Positions 22,824 through 33,817 of a stretch of DNA of 64,000 nucleotides are shown here, piece after piece; the first letter of the stretch is position 1, and each line of letters opens with the position of its first letter. The notes below the pieces were generated by a model, which was not told the origin of the DNA, searched no databases, and saw only the letters and a program-made list of their open reading frames with translations. A program made the translations under genes and the position numbers. This DNA comes from Paraconiothyrium sp. Pb-2020 (taxonomy: Eukaryota; Ascomycota; Dothideomycetes; Pleosporales; Didymosphaeriaceae): contig JAJUBI010000002.1 of assembly GCA_022419385.1 (NCBI GenBank), positions 4,402,001 to 4,466,000 of the forward strand, read 5' to 3'.

Positions 22824-23777
22824 ATGGGCCCACGCTATCAGCCGCCTTGCCCTGATCACGAAGAATACACCCCCGACATCCGCAACCTACCACTCAAAGA
22901 ACGTCAGACTCTGGGCACCGGTCCAACAGTCAAGATCTACGATGGTGATGTGCATGTGGTGGACATACCGAGAAGCCTCTTCTTAGCCGCCACCGCCAAC
23001 CCGCGCCTCATTGACGACAACTCGGACGTTCGCCTGCCACCGGATACAGGCTACAGAGCCATCCTTTCCATCGGCTGCTACCTGATCGCACTCACTACTT
23101 CCACGGAGACGTTCAAGCTTCGCAATACGCGAGACTTCGAGGCTGATCTCCGCATCTTGAAGGCCACCCGCCTTCTTTACTTGGAGACGTACATCACCCA
23201 TATCCACAATTGGTATTGGTGGAAGCTGAACAATCGGCCTATTAACGCAGCGGACGTTCAGGTTGTGCTGAAAGTCGCGTTGGGGTCTGATGACCCAATC
23301 TTGCAACTTGTGGCTGGCAAGATCGCCGGTCTGATTCGTGGTGGGGTTGGTGGTGATATCGACAAGCTCAAAGTGTACGTCGATAGTCAGCCGTATCTCA
23401 AGAGCATAGTCGCGCGTGAGGATAAGCGATACCACACCATGCAGGAGATTCAAGCGAACAAAGCTAAACGTGCTGCACAACGCGAGGCACGCGAAGTCCC
23501 CAAGGCAGCTTCTATTACCCAAGTCGCTGTGGAGGATGAAATGCATGCTTCCAAAGTTGTTGAGCGGAAGGCGGAAGGCAGCAACCAGCAGCGCTCCAAG
23601 AACACGCAGAAAGGAAGCGCTCGGTGGGAGAAGAAGCGGGAGCAGGAGGCAGAGCTAGGTCGCTCGTTGCAGGAGAAGATGCGCCTGGGCAAGAATGTGG
23701 CTGTTCTCACGCGTGCTGAGGCGCGGCACTATGAGCGGATCAAGGGGAAACGCTGTCCGTACAAGGTCAGGAATTAG
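22824..23777 (+). CDS. Conserved-looking fungal orphan protein (317 aa), BTB-like N-terminus possible
   Basis: A single open exon with an ATG in a good context (ACAACATGG). I do not recognise a named family. Residues 30-140 (VKIYDGDVHVVDIPRSLFL, then a hydrophobic helical run YRAILSIGCYLIALTT) resemble the strand-helix arrangement of degenerate fungal BTB proteins. The middle is helical. From about 210 to the end it is highly charged with Lys/Arg/Glu/Gln and probably a coiled coil or nucleic-acid-binding tail (KKREQEAELGRSLQEKMR, ending KGKRCPYKVRN). Coding texture is good and no break is seen. Function unknown. Confidence 0.72.
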   Translation: MGPRYQPPCPDHEEYTPDIRNLPLKERQTLGTGPTVKIYDGDVHVVDIPRSLFLAATANPRLIDDNSDVRLPPDTGYRAILSIGCYLIALTTSTETFKLRNTRDFEADLRILKATRLLYLETYITHIHNWYWWKLNNRPINAADVQVVLKVALGSDDPILQLVAGKIAGLIRGGVGGDIDKLKVYVDSQPYLKSIVAREDKRYHTMQEIQANKAKRAAQREAREVPKAASITQVAVEDEMHASKVVERKAEGSNQQRSKNTQKGSARWEKKREQEAELGRSLQEKMRLGKNVAVLTRAEARHYERIKGKRCPYKVRN

Positions 23778-25001
23778 TATTTTGGCTTGAGACGTGTAGG
23801 TCATGATTCTCAATGCTGTTGTAGATTGCATATCTTCAGGAGCTGATATATGACATTTGGCTTGGTACATGAACGAGTTTCTTGGGAATAGGTAGCATTG
23901 GTTGGGAAATCAATCTTTCATGATCAATATCAGACATTGGGCAGGGTCTGTGAAAGTGAAGACTGAGCGGTTGCTTGTTGGTTTGGAGTTTATCCGTGTG
24001 CACAACGCCACCGCCACTACTTCGTAGTGATACAGTCCTTCATTGAGAGTTTCGATACTCTATGCTGACCTAGCATAAACAATGCAGAGTGCAAACGAAC
24101 CTCAAATGCACCAAGAATTCGGGGAATGTAAAAGTCATTTTCCTATGCTTCTAAATCTTGCTGTTATTCGGTGTTCATTCTGAAAAGCCTTAGATGATCA
24201 TTGAGCCGTTCATAGTCCGTGTGCGTTCACTTTACGTGTCCTTAACTCGTGCTTTTTGATAGGTTGCAGACGTAGCCTTACTACATCGCCATGATCAAGA
24301 ATGTCTGCTCGTACATATCGGAGCTGTTCACATGCCGATTGTCTCGTATATACTAAATTCTATTGAGCTGTGCGATGGGCAGACATAAACAGCTATTGGT
24401 GTTTTCGATAGAAAACGAAGACTACTTGAAGTTGCGTGTAAGAGTGATGGATTGCTCAGGTGGGTGGCACCGCCCATAGAGGCCTAGCGTAGCTCCTGCT
24501 GTACGTACAGAGAAGCTCTTTCCAACAGAAGTTGCATACCCCTCTTCGGCAGAGCGCTAGCCAAAAGTAGGTAGATCACGTCATCTCAGAAAGGCATTTG
24601 TAAACACTGCCCGCAAATACTACCCTCGAGTGGTGACCAATGCAAGAGCTGCAGCAAACCTGGGTTCTCTTCGTACTACAGCCGTGTATTCGTCCGGAAT
24701 ATTTGAACGGGGTAGAAATAGGATCTGAGAAAGATGACCCGCGGAAGGATTTACGATGATGTGATTGGTTCGAGCTGAAGCGAGCGATTTGAGGCCGTAA
24801 ATCATTATCCTGATGATGACGAGTCATTATCATGGGTAATGAAGTAAAAGTAGGCATTTATTTAATGTACGTTTGCATTAGGCATAGACCCCGAGCGCGA
24901 ACTCTTGGGCAAGCTGCGGACGATAGAAGCCTCCGAAACAGCTGACTGCGTTTGGGCTGAGGCGCGTGCGGCGTAGCTATGTAGCTTTCAGTTTAAAGGG
25001 A
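23778..25001. other. Intergenic, about 1.2 kb
   Basis: This follows the orphan gene and precedes the dehydrogenase promoter. No gene or repeat could be supported. A short minus-strand frame near 24576-24857 lacks any family signal. Confidence 0.45.
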
Positions 25002-25009
25002 TATATAAA
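25002..25009 (+). promoter_or_regulatory. TATA box of the short-chain dehydrogenase gene
   Basis: TATATAAA lies about 70 bases before the ATG at 25076 and only 4 bases before an upstream in-frame ATG at 25013. A transcript starting 25-40 bases after the TATA box would exclude the first ATG, so this element decides the start. Confidence 0.6.
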
Positions 25010-25075
25010 GCAATGACGGACTGGAAAAGTCCATTCCTCACATTGACTCTCTATAATCAACGAAGACGACCCAAC

Positions 25076-26107
25076 ATGACTTCCAACCCCTCCTACGGCA
25101 AGACGAGCAGCGGCATCGAGATCGCCCAAGCCTACGCAGGCAGCATCAAAGGCAAAACCGCACTTATTACCGGCGTATCAGTCGGTGGTATCGGGGAAGC
25201 AATCGCGCGAGCATTTGCTCATGCAGGCGCTGCAAGCATCATCATAACTGGCCGTGATGATACTAGAATGTCCACCGTCCACAACGCCCTCTCTACCGAC
25301 TATCCAGGCACCAGATTCCGCACGCTCAAATTGAACCTCACCTCTCTCGCTGCGACCAAGCAAGCAGCACAGGAGATCCTCGATGACACTTCAATCGATC
25401 AGATCGACATCACTGTCACGAACGCCGGCTTTAGTACCGGCAAAGACGAACGAGAAGTCACCGCCGACGGCATCGAGTCACACTTTGGCGTTAACCATCT
25501 GGCGCATTTCCTCTTCGTCAACACTCTGCTGCCCAAGATCAAAGCTGCCGCAAAGAATAACTCACCGGGTGCAACCCGTATCGTTGCCTTGAGCTCCAAG
25601 GCAAATGGCGCCAGTCCTATCCGCTTCAGTGACTGGAACTACGAAAAGCACTCAACCGACATGCCTGACTCCGAGCAACCCAACTGGATCATCCATCAAC
25701 TAATCGGAGCTCCTGCTGACGTACCATTCTCTTCCCTGGTTGCATATGGGCAGTCCAAGACGGCTAATGTGCTGATGGCCGTTCATCTCAACAAGCTTTT
25801 GTCGAGTGAGGGTATCTCAGCGTTCTCACTCGATCCCGGGGTTGTGGCGAGTACAGGGCAGAAAGCGCTCGTGGATGAGGCTCAGAGGGCGAAATTGGAG
25901 GAGATGGTGGGAGCACCAAAGACGATAGATCAAGGGGCTGCAACGGCTGTGGTGGCGGCGCTGGACCCGGGCTTGAAGAGTGGGGAGGCGGTGTACTTGG
26001 ACGATTGTCAGTTCAGCGACAAGGTTCCAGCATGGGCTACAGATGCCCAGGCAGCAGAGAGACTCTGGGAACTGAGTGAGAATATTGTGAAGGAGAAGCT
26101 GGGATGA
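25076..26107 (+). CDS. Short-chain dehydrogenase/reductase (SDR), retinol-dehydrogenase-like
   Basis: NAD(P)-dependent oxidoreductase with a Rossmann fold; substrate unknown. From ATG 25076 it has 343 aa, one exon. The cofactor loop is TGVSVGGIG (from residue 32), the structural NAG motif is in TVTNAGFSTG, the catalytic serine is in VALSSKA (173/174), and the active-site YxxxK is Y224/K228 (YGQSK). After it comes the LDPGVV motif usual for the extended light-dependent protochlorophyllide/retinol dehydrogenase-like group. The frame is open 21 codons further upstream to 25013, but that ATG nearly touches the TATA box, so the downstream ATG is preferred. It stands alone, with no obvious pathway partner next to it. 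Confidence 0.9.
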   Translation: MTSNPSYGKTSSGIEIAQAYAGSIKGKTALITGVSVGGIGEAIARAFAHAGAASIIITGRDDTRMSTVHNALSTDYPGTRFRTLKLNLTSLAATKQAAQEILDDTSIDQIDITVTNAGFSTGKDEREVTADGIESHFGVNHLAHFLFVNTLLPKIKAAAKNNSPGATRIVALSSKANGASPIRFSDWNYEKHSTDMPDSEQPNWIIHQLIGAPADVPFSSLVAYGQSKTANVLMAVHLNKLLSSEGISAFSLDPGVVASTGQKALVDEAQRAKLEEMVGAPKTIDQGAATAVVAALDPGLKSGEAVYLDDCQFSDKVPAWATDAQAAERLWELSENIVKEKLG

Positions 26108-26465
26108 AATAGCATGCTATCACAGCAAAGGATATTCGGCCGAATCACTGTTAGGAGGTTGCACATATAAGGCATATGGCGAGAGCCAGTGTTGCGACGG
26201 TACTTTCTGCGTGTGAACTTTCATTTGTTTCTAGTACCATTGGAAATGAAACAGCCAAGCAGCAATCATGCTGCTACGAAACCTTGATAGTTCTTCTTAA
26301 TCCTCCTTTCCATTCCCTACACAAACACCGAAGTCTTAACGACTGCTGGCAAGCAGTCGTTCTGCATGAGTCAAGGTCTTAATATCCTCCAACGAAGTGT
26401 CATGAACTTGAAGAACTGTTTTGCCCTCTGCAACCTTCTAGGCGAACTGCCGATAGACCCACGTA
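26108..26465. other. Convergent 3' flanks
   Basis: About 0.36 kb between the dehydrogenase stop and the stop of the minus-strand orphan. I see nothing specific. Confidence 0.4.
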
Positions 26466-27556
26466 TCAGACTGCCTTGAACTCGAGCACTTCTTGAAGAC
26501 GTTGTATCACGCTGTCTTGGGCCGCTTCAATTTCGTCTCCCACGAGCATCCTCGCCACTATCTTCCCTGCACACCGAAACTGGATCTTGTTCTTGTCTTG
26601 CAAGTAAGTCATAACGTCGAACTCTGGTAGAAAATAGAATTCGACCGTGATGTACTGTAGACCTTCGAAGCCAAATTGGCCGGAAGATAACCTCTGTAAG
26701 GTATCGTACGGGACCTCGCTGAGAAAACGTACGTTGATTCTTCGGATGAATTGGCCGAAGCCGCGAGGAGGCAACCTAAGGGCTCGGGTGTTGGGACTAT
26801 CCCAATTCTCCTCAATATGAAAGGTGTTCAGCGAATAGAATGCTTCCTTCGCAAGTTGCGCGAGCTCTGGGGTCGACCTAAGAAATTGGAAGTAAACCTC
26901 GCCAACGCCAAGCGGGCTCTTGGGTCACAGTATTCCGGGGTGACAAGATTATTGCTAGTCAGGGCAAACGACACTATCCGGAGCTTGAGCTCAGTGGCAA
27001 GCTTCTTCCAGCCGGCTGCAAATGCGGATCCAAGCAGGTGGGTAGCTTGTACAACAACGTCGTTTTCAAATGGAGAGATATGAATCGGAGTCGCTACGTA
27101 TATGACGTCAGATGAAGCCAAGCTGGACAATGAGGAATTGAGAATCGTGTTAGTGATGTTTTCTTACCGGACCAGAGCAAGAGACCTTGCACGAAAATGG
27201 GGCGAGACGACGTCACTTTGTGCGTTTCCTTCGCTTTCAATGTCAAGGACGTATACAGTTCGATCGGAGCATCGCTGGAGGCATCTGGTGCTGGAGTATT
27301 CGTCGTCGTCTCAGTCGACTCTAGTACTTGTGCATGTCAGCATAAAGCATGATTTATATCCGCAGGTCGACGACCAGAGTGGCAAATACCTACCATAGGT
27401 ACCTAAAGTCGCCCAGTGTACGACGTGCTCCCCAACTCGTCGCATGAAGTTGAAAAGTGTGAGCCAGGCCAGCGTGAGTGCGTAAGCCAGCATAACGACG
27501 GCTACCACAGACCGTTCTCTGAGTGCTTCCACGGTTTTCAGATCGCTATTTGCCAT
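26466..27556 (-). pseudogene. Membrane-anchored orphan gene with an apparent one-base frameshift
   Basis: Model: exons 27394-27556, 27168-27320 and 26466-27093; introns 27321-27393 (GTAGGT...CTAG) and 27094-27167 (GTAAGA...CTGAC...GTAG). The first exon (MANSDLKTVEALRER...) has one transmembrane helix (SVVAVVMLAYALTLAWLTLF). The third contains a fungal orphan signature (ATELKLRIVSFALTSNN, later PELAQLAKEAFYSLNTFHIEE). Near 26925 the frame must shift by one base: the stretch ending VTPEYCDPRAR and the stretch starting EVYFQFLRSTPELAQ are in different frames. A 77-nt intron from GTGTCG to GGCGAG would also restore frame but would remove residues that look conserved. So this is a recent pseudogene, a sequence error or an odd intron. 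A TATA-like element near 27645 supports the 27556 start. Confidence 0.5.
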
Positions 27557-28426
27557 GGTATCTTGGAGGCTAGTGGTAGTCGTGATACAGTTGTCCTTAC
27601 CGAAGAGTGGGAGACTGAAGGTCAAACGTTGAGAAGGTGCGCAATTATAAAACCGAGGGGCCTAATACTGACTGATCTACGCTATACCTGTTCGGGTCGA
27701 GGTGAAGGTAAAGGCCAGGATCAAGCTCGTCGAGCTAGAGCCACCTTGGCTGCGAAATACCGCGAAGTTTCTGGTGGCAGTTGCTACCGAGATTTGTATT
27801 CCATCAGTTTCCAAGCGTAATTTTAAACTCCGTCATAGATCGAGATACTCTAGGATGCATAAGAACATTTTACTTTTCTTTCAGATTTCTTTAGCAGGCA
27901 GGCCTTTAGCCCCAACTCAAGAGCCTCTCCCAAGGTAGTACGAGCTTTTGTTTGGCTTCTGGGGGCTCCTCTTGGATTCAGGAGCTTATCTTGTAGGTAG
28001 CGCTTGCGAAGTTTATTTTCACAACTGGCAACTGTTTGACTGCGTCCATGTTTTCTGGTCAGCTCATCTCGGTCGGCGGTGAAGACAGTGATTTGGGTCC
28101 CCAAGTAGGCCGTGGCGGGATCTTTGATATTGATTGGGCCTGAGTACATAATGCGCAAACAAGGGCCACAGGTTATTCACATTGCTCAAAATCCATCGTA
28201 GTCTTGGTCCAATACCGCCTTCATAGACTGGTTACTACAACTCACTCCTGATTCTCAGACAGACACGCATGCACAACCCAAATTCACCTCCCCGGGCGTT
28301 ACTCACCACGAGCGCGAAAGCAACTTCTGGATGTACACACACTCCTCGGCTGCCTCACACCATGAGTACGGAAGTAACTCCGTTATGCTCACGCGCCTCT
28401 TGCGAAACCTCTCAGGAGTGGAGCCA
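27557..28426. other. Intergenic, about 0.9 kb
   Basis: This includes the promoter of the orphan above and the 3' flank of the decarboxylase gene. A minus-strand frame at 27850-28158 (102 codons, no ATG at its beginning, Lys/Arg-rich) could be an exon remnant, but I cannot connect it to anything. Confidence 0.4.
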
Positions 28427-30295
28427 TTACTTCCAGCTCACCCCCGTCCCACCCATCGCCTCCTCACTCAACCCCCAGTTACCGTACGCGTCATGAAACC
28501 CTTCTTCTTTCAGATATTTCCTAGCCTCCTCTCCCCTAACTGCCAACTGGGCCCCCAGTCTCCAACTGGTATCCAGCTTTTCGACCACTAATTCCACAAG
28601 CTGCACAGTTTCCGGATCTACTATCTGCGGCTTCTGCAGCACGGCATCGAACTCCTCCTTCGTTGTGACGCGATGGTATGAGTGATCGGGGTCAGGATGT
28701 TTGTACAGTGGGAGAAGATGCTCGTACGACGTCGGCACGATATCATTGTACACCTGCCTTGCGCCCCAGATCATCCTCTCAACGGTGTATCCCTCGTTGT
28801 TAATAATGAAAATAACGCATTTACTCTTGTTCTTCACCATAGATCCGATTTCCTGGATAGTCAGGGCGAGACTGCCGTCGCCGGTGAATAGCACCGTCCT
28901 GCCTCCATCTTTCTTGGCGGATTTGAGCTGTTCCCGATGGGCGACGTCCGCGCCGAATGTTGCGGCAGTCGCCCAACCGATGCTGCCGTAATAGATTTGC
29001 GCTTCGTACTGCAGATTGGAAGGGAAGGGGATGTCGTAGATGCCGAAGTTTGAAGTGCCGGTTTCGCCGAGAAGGACGTCCTCTTCCCTTAAATAGCTCC
29101 CAACTCTATCCCAAATGTATGACTGTGTCAGCCTTTTCTCGTCCTTATCCTTGGGTACCCTTGGTGCAGGTAGAGTAGGCTTCTCGATATTATGCTGAGG
29201 TTTCTCTGGCAATGTCTTGAGGAGGGCTGAGAGGAGAGGTTTTATCGCAATGTCTGAGTACTGATGTCCTTTTACGATGACTTCATGTGGGTCAATACGT
29301 ATAGTTGTTGCTTCAGTGAGATTTCGTGAGAAACCGCCGGAGTTCGTATCCGCCGGGAGATAGCCTAGTGTTAAGACAAGATCCGCCTTCTTGACCTCGT
29401 CCAATACTCCGGGACTGCTCACAGCGCCCATCCAGACACCACCATACATCTCCTCAGTCTCGTCTACAATACCCTTCCCCATGTTCGACGCAAAAAAAGG
29501 GACGTTGAGCCTCTCAGCTAGGTTTCGAGTCTCTGCCGCGGCGCCGAAGCGTTTGGTCAGTACATCGACTAGAAGAACTGGATGCTTCGCCGCCTTCAAC
29601 GCTTCCGCAATAGCTTCCACTGCCTCGCTCTGCTTCTCTTTATCGAAATTTGGTCGGAGATCAATAGGCGTTTTAAGAAGCTCGACGTCCACCATTTCGG
29701 CGCTCAGGTCCAGTGGTAAGAAGACGTAAACTGGCAAACTGTTCACCACACACTCCTTGATCACCCTATCAATTTCCCCCGGCGCTGTTTCAACGTCCCA
29801 AAGCTCCGCGGCCGCAGATCTCAACGGCACACTCGCCTTGTTATATTGCTGGTGATCCGGCTTCTGCCCAATGGAATGATGAATCATCATGTGATTCTCC
29901 TGCATCGCGCGGGTAGTTTGCCCGACAACATGGATGATAGGGATGTGCTCGGACATAGAGCCCGCTATACCGTTAAGGGCCGAGAGTTCGCCGACACCGT
30001 GGGTGGTGACGAGGCAGCCGGGCACGCCCTTGACGCGAGCGTAGCCGTCTGCGGCGTAGGCGGCGTTGAGTTCATTCTGGTTCCCGACCCATTTCAGGCC
30101 GTCGACGTCAAAGATTGAATCCAGAAATTGGAGATTGAAGTCTCCAGGGACGCCGAAGATGGAGTTGACACCGATTTGATGGATTCTGGGGGATTGTGAG
30201 CCAGGTCTGATATAGTATCTAATACAGTTTCGTTTTTAAGGTTGGTATGCTGACCTTTCCCACATATACCGACCAAGGCTGATCTTGTTCGCCAT
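28427..30295 (-). CDS. Pyruvate decarboxylase-like thiamine-diphosphate enzyme
   Basis: This enzyme decarboxylates 2-oxo acids (pyruvate, possibly phenyl- or indolepyruvate) to aldehydes in the cytosol. Model: exon 1 30255-30295, intron 30186-30254 (GTCAGC...CCCAG, phase 2), exon 2 28427-30185; 599 aa, normal for fungal PDC. The N-terminus KISLGRYMWER joins IHQIGVNSIFGVPGDFNLQ. The cofactor-activating glutamate is in GNQNELNAAYAADGYAR, an active-site histidine pair is in MIHHSIG, and the ThDP motif runs from GDGS to NNEGYTVE. In yeast PDC the region before GVGELS is TTF; here it is TTH. That variant and moderate divergence leave the preferred 2-oxo acid open. A 14-codon first exon explains why the main frame has no proper start. 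Confidence 0.9.
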
Positions 30296-31026
30296 ATTGA
30301 GGATGAAGCTTTGCCGTAAGATCGGTGAGTTGTATTCGTGACAATTGTATTACTCGCGGATTCGAATCGATCAATCACGATGCGCTGGAATACTTCTTCA
30401 ATCAGAAACGACCAGAGCGGAAATGTGTCATCACTATTCCAAATATTTGCATTGTTGTGCGCAAAGGAAACGACCAGCAAATCTCATAGAGATGCATACG
30501 AATTTAGCTTGAATCAGGAGACATGTGACTCAGATAAGGCCCGGGGAGCAGACTAAAGGAAACATCACCAACCTATTACTTGAACGGAATCCGCGCTGGA
30601 GTTTGACACACGGATGCTAGTAGCTGTGGGCGAGGGCGACTCGTACAATAGTCAAGCGCGATGCGGATGCAAAGTAGACTTTAATAGTGGAAGATGAGAA
30701 CAAGAGCAGTAGACTTAGGACATCAATGGATTACGGGCGCAACGTTTGTTGAGGACGTTTCCCAATACGTCAGTATCCTCGGTATTGTGGGGTTGAGCGC
30801 CAGTTCATTGGGTAAGGTCAGATGCGGGGAATGTATCCACTTCGGAAGGGCGCGATATGTGCTTTCGTGAGTACATTTTCGGCGTTGCTTTGAAGAAAAT
30901 GCGACATTTCAGATGTACCAATGGTAAGGCACAGCAAAACAGAGTCATACTATTTCAGAAAGCGAAAAGAAAAATATAACTTTCCACTCAATAAGATTTC
31001 GCATCTTCTCCATGGGACTCCACTGC
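30296..31026. other. Intergenic, about 0.7 kb
   Basis: Decarboxylase promoter plus the 3' flank of the dioxygenase gene. No gene, RNA or clear repeat is seen. Confidence 0.4.
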
Positions 31027-32070
31027 TCAGACTGCACTGCTCACCTCAGTCGCGCCTGCAACCGAGTGCTTCTTCGCATCCTCGAACGTCGCCATCTTGA
31101 AATTAAAGGGCAGTTCAAACTCAGCATTCGGGTCTCCTTGGAACGGCTTGAAGTCCACGACCAAGCTTTCTTTAACCGAAAAGACCGCGTCGTCTTCAAT
31201 GTACTTGCTATTTCGATCGAATATCTGCGTGATGATAGGTTTGTATCCGGGTGCGGTGAGCTACAATGATGGATTAGCTACCAGGCGCGTGAATGGAGTG
31301 TGAGGTAGGGCGCCCACGATGAAATGTATGTGCGCCGGCCTATACGGATGCCTGTCTAACGCCTGCAGAATCTTGCCTGCCGGTCCATCGTAAGGTATAG
31401 GATACGGCACCGGTCTCAAGCAGTAGAAGTGGTATTTCCCATCCTTGCCTGTAGTAAACCTCCCTCTGAGATTCATCTCCGGTTGCCCTGGATCCTGCTG
31501 CTCATACAGCCCGTTCGGCGCCGTGTGCCAGACGTCCAGGACCGCGCCTTCCACCGGCTTGCCCGTTCGAAAGTCCGTGACGGTACCGTGCATGTATGTC
31601 CTATCGCCCTGGGCTTCTATGCCTGATACAATGGTGTCGCCCATGGCCTTGTGAGGAGCGTCTTTCCGCCAGAACGGCCCTAGAATAGCAGTCGAGGTAG
31701 GCTCGTCCTGCGCGTCGGAAGCGAGCTTGTAGGTTATTTCGTCAACGAGGGACTCGAGGCCGAAGATGTCGCAGAGGAGTTGGCCTTCGTTCCGGCGGTC
31801 GTCGGACATGCGGCCTGCTTCGTTGAGCTGGAGACATCAGCTTCATGCAGGAATATGCGTGTAAGGGCATACGAGGTCGAGACCAGCCATCCATTCGTCT
31901 ACCGTCAGCTCATTCTCGCGCGCGTAGTCGTGCAGGTGCTGGATCAGACTCGTCGTGAGTTGGCGCACACGCGGCGTGGCTTTGGGCCCTGTCGCGTTGA
32001 TGACGGCTTGCGTGAAGTGCGGATTGAACTTGTGCGCTGTGGCGTCTTCTATGGTGCCGTTCTGTGCCAT
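31027..32070 (-). CDS. Intradiol ring-cleavage dioxygenase (hydroxyquinol/catechol 1,2-dioxygenase type)
   Basis: This enzyme opens catechol-type rings between the hydroxyls using non-haem Fe(III), giving (hydroxy)muconate-type products for the 3-oxoadipate route. Model: exons 31873-32070, 31318-31827 and 31027-31260; introns 31828-31872 (GTATGC...CCAG) and 31261-31317 (GTGGGC...GCTAAT...TGTAG), both phase 0; 313 aa. The N-terminal helical dioxygenase domain (about 15-110) precedes the catalytic barrel. Fe ligands are Y174 (PNGLYEQQ), Y208 (PVPYPIPYDGP), H232 and H234 (RPAHIHF). The ligand spacing (34, 24, 2) matches the hydroxyquinol group closely. Splicing gives IHFILTAPGYKP, the standard join. 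No pathway partner such as maleylacetate reductase is seen nearby. Confidence 0.92.
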
Positions 32071-32757
32071 ACTGTCGACGCTGAGTCGCGTGATCTCTGT
32101 GTTTCGCGGTCTGTTGTGGTTGTATGTGATTTGAAGGGTCGTGAGCTAAACTGTGGGTAAGTGGGGGAACGTCAGCGGGAAGATAAAGAGCTTCAGCGCT
32201 CGTGATATCAGCTTATATGCACCGTTGAACACAAGCATCTTTACCATCGAGTTGGTGGTGGACATGGTGGGGCGCCGTGCCGCAGAGAACTAGGGTGAGC
32301 TGCGCGGGACAAAGTAGCGGAGGGGTGCGTCATCCGAGACGAGCTTCGTAGCGACCAATCACGGACCGCTTCAATTAAGGTACCCAGAAAATCGAAGGTC
32401 TTAGAGTTCAAACAGTCTCGCGATATGGTCCTCTATATGCTGGAATGTGGCTGGATACCTATAATAGATATGTCGTAGAGTGAATACCCACGAAGCCCGA
32501 AGCTCAAGCCTACCCACGACACAGTAAGACGAATGCGATGTAACGATCCATCAGGGTGATATGACAACTGAGCGCTAAAGCGATGACTTACTTCTTTCCA
32601 TTCGTATACTAGTATAATGGGAATTAAGAAAGAGTTCCAATCTAGAACCAGAAGAGAATCGTAAATGTGGTATCATATATCCCCCACCTCCGCAATAAAC
32701 AGCGACCATTGCAAATGCTCCCAGTCCGCGGTCCACTTCATCTTCCATCCCCAACCT
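32071..32757. other. Intergenic, about 0.7 kb
   Basis: Upstream region of the dioxygenase gene and 3' flank of the small hydrophilic protein gene. Nothing further is supported. Confidence 0.4.
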
Positions 32758-33306
32758 CTATTTCTTATCAGCCGGCGCATCCTCTTTCTTTCCTCCAAGC
32801 CCCAAATAGCCCCCCGCACTCTTCGCTCCTCCGGTCAACCCGCCTCCTACACTTGAGCCAGCGTTCTTCACCCCATCAGCAGCACCCTGCCCATAACCGC
32901 CAAGTGGTCCTCCTCCATAGCTTCCGTTATCATCTTTTCCACCCCTCTCTGCGCGGTTGATGCCCTCCTTGGAAAAGGCATCGCCGATAGGCTGCGCAAG
33001 CCCACCTTTCCCGAATTGTCCACTAACGAGGTTGTTGACGCCGTCTTGGAGGTTGTCGACTTGTGCATTTCCTGTGATTTTGGTTTTGTCAAGTTCCTCT
33101 GCCGAGAGTTAGTATCGAGAGAAAAAGGAAGGACGAGAGAGGTAAGACGGACGCTTTGTTGCGTAGGAAGCTTTGTTGTCTTTTGTGAACCATCGCAGAT
33201 ACTGGTCCTCTACCCAGGGCATCCAGCTCTCATATTGTCGATTGTAAAATTCGCCTGCCTGCTGCTTGTACGTCTTCTGGTTCTGAGTGTTGTTCTGCTC
33301 GGCCAT
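32758..33306 (-). CDS. Small hydrophilic Gly-rich-tailed fungal protein (164 aa)
   Basis: Model: exon 1 33153-33306, intron 33099-33152 (GTCCGT...ACTAAC...GGCAG, phase 1), exon 2 32758-33098. The first 51 residues (MAEQNNTQNQKTYKQQAGEF, then NRQYESWMPWVEDQYLRWF) resemble a family I have seen widely in filamentous ascomycetes and never with an established function. The second part has IxxAQVDNLQDGVNNLV and SKEGINRAERGGKD, then a glycine-rich disordered tail ending GGKKEDAPADKK. There is no signal peptide or membrane segment. The composition (hydrophilic, Gly/Lys/Gln-rich) resembles stress-protective proteins, but that is only analogy. The donor GTCCGT is non-consensus, yet the branch site and acceptor are strong and the joined frame is clean. 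Confidence 0.78.
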
Positions 33307-33817
33307 TTTGGTGGTCGTGATATTGTTGGTTCTGGGGAGGCAAACGTTGATACAAAAGTCGTGGATTTATTCGTAAAAGCAAAAGCTATTCTCCTTTCAA
33401 GGCAGCAGATGATATATACTCACCAGATGACAGTGACGCAAAAGCGGCTAGTGACGATGTGCTGCAGACCCCTACGTCATTAGCCTTGGAATGTGGCTGG
33501 ACCAAGTGATCGTCCCGCGTGCGGGCACATCGCCCTTGGCGATGTACCACCATGCACTACGCGTATCAGGGTCTACTCAACCAAGTTTTTGGTCGTTATC
33601 AAACGCAAAAGCAAGCTTACCGCAAAGGTTTTGGTCAGTTAGAAGGATCGGCCCGACGATGACGCGCTTGAGGGTCTTTCAAGGTGTTGTTATTGTATGG
33701 TTGATCATCTCAAGTAAAGCGACAGCAGGTAGGCTCAAAGCGGCTTCCGCCAGGGGGAAATAGTTGGGGAGAGATGGGGGCCATAGCCGAAGCAAGATTC
33801 AATGCAAGTCTTCATAC
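33307..33817. other. Intergenic, about 0.5 kb
   Basis: Promoter of the small hydrophilic protein gene and the 3' flank of the permease gene. Apart from the TATA-like element I see nothing specific. Confidence 0.4.
33411..33420 (-). promoter_or_regulatory. TATA-like element of the small hydrophilic protein gene
   Basis: The minus strand reads AGTATATATC, about 105 bases upstream of the ATG at 33306. Just before the ATG is the leader CACCAAAATGG, a strong fungal start context. Confidence 0.45.

Noticed and set aside
25013..25075. Upstream in-frame ATG of the dehydrogenase
   Set aside because: It lies four bases after the TATA box, so it should be outside the transcript; the SDR fold also begins well after the second ATG.
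27850..28158. 102-codon minus-strand frame upstream of the decarboxylase 3' end
   Set aside because: No ATG at its beginning, no family and no splice partner found; it could be a gene remnant but is not supported.
31261..31281. An apparent 21-nt intron in the dioxygenase gene
   Set aside because: The longer 57-nt intron (31261-31317) uses the same acceptor with an earlier GT donor and gives the family-standard join IHFILTAPGYKP.
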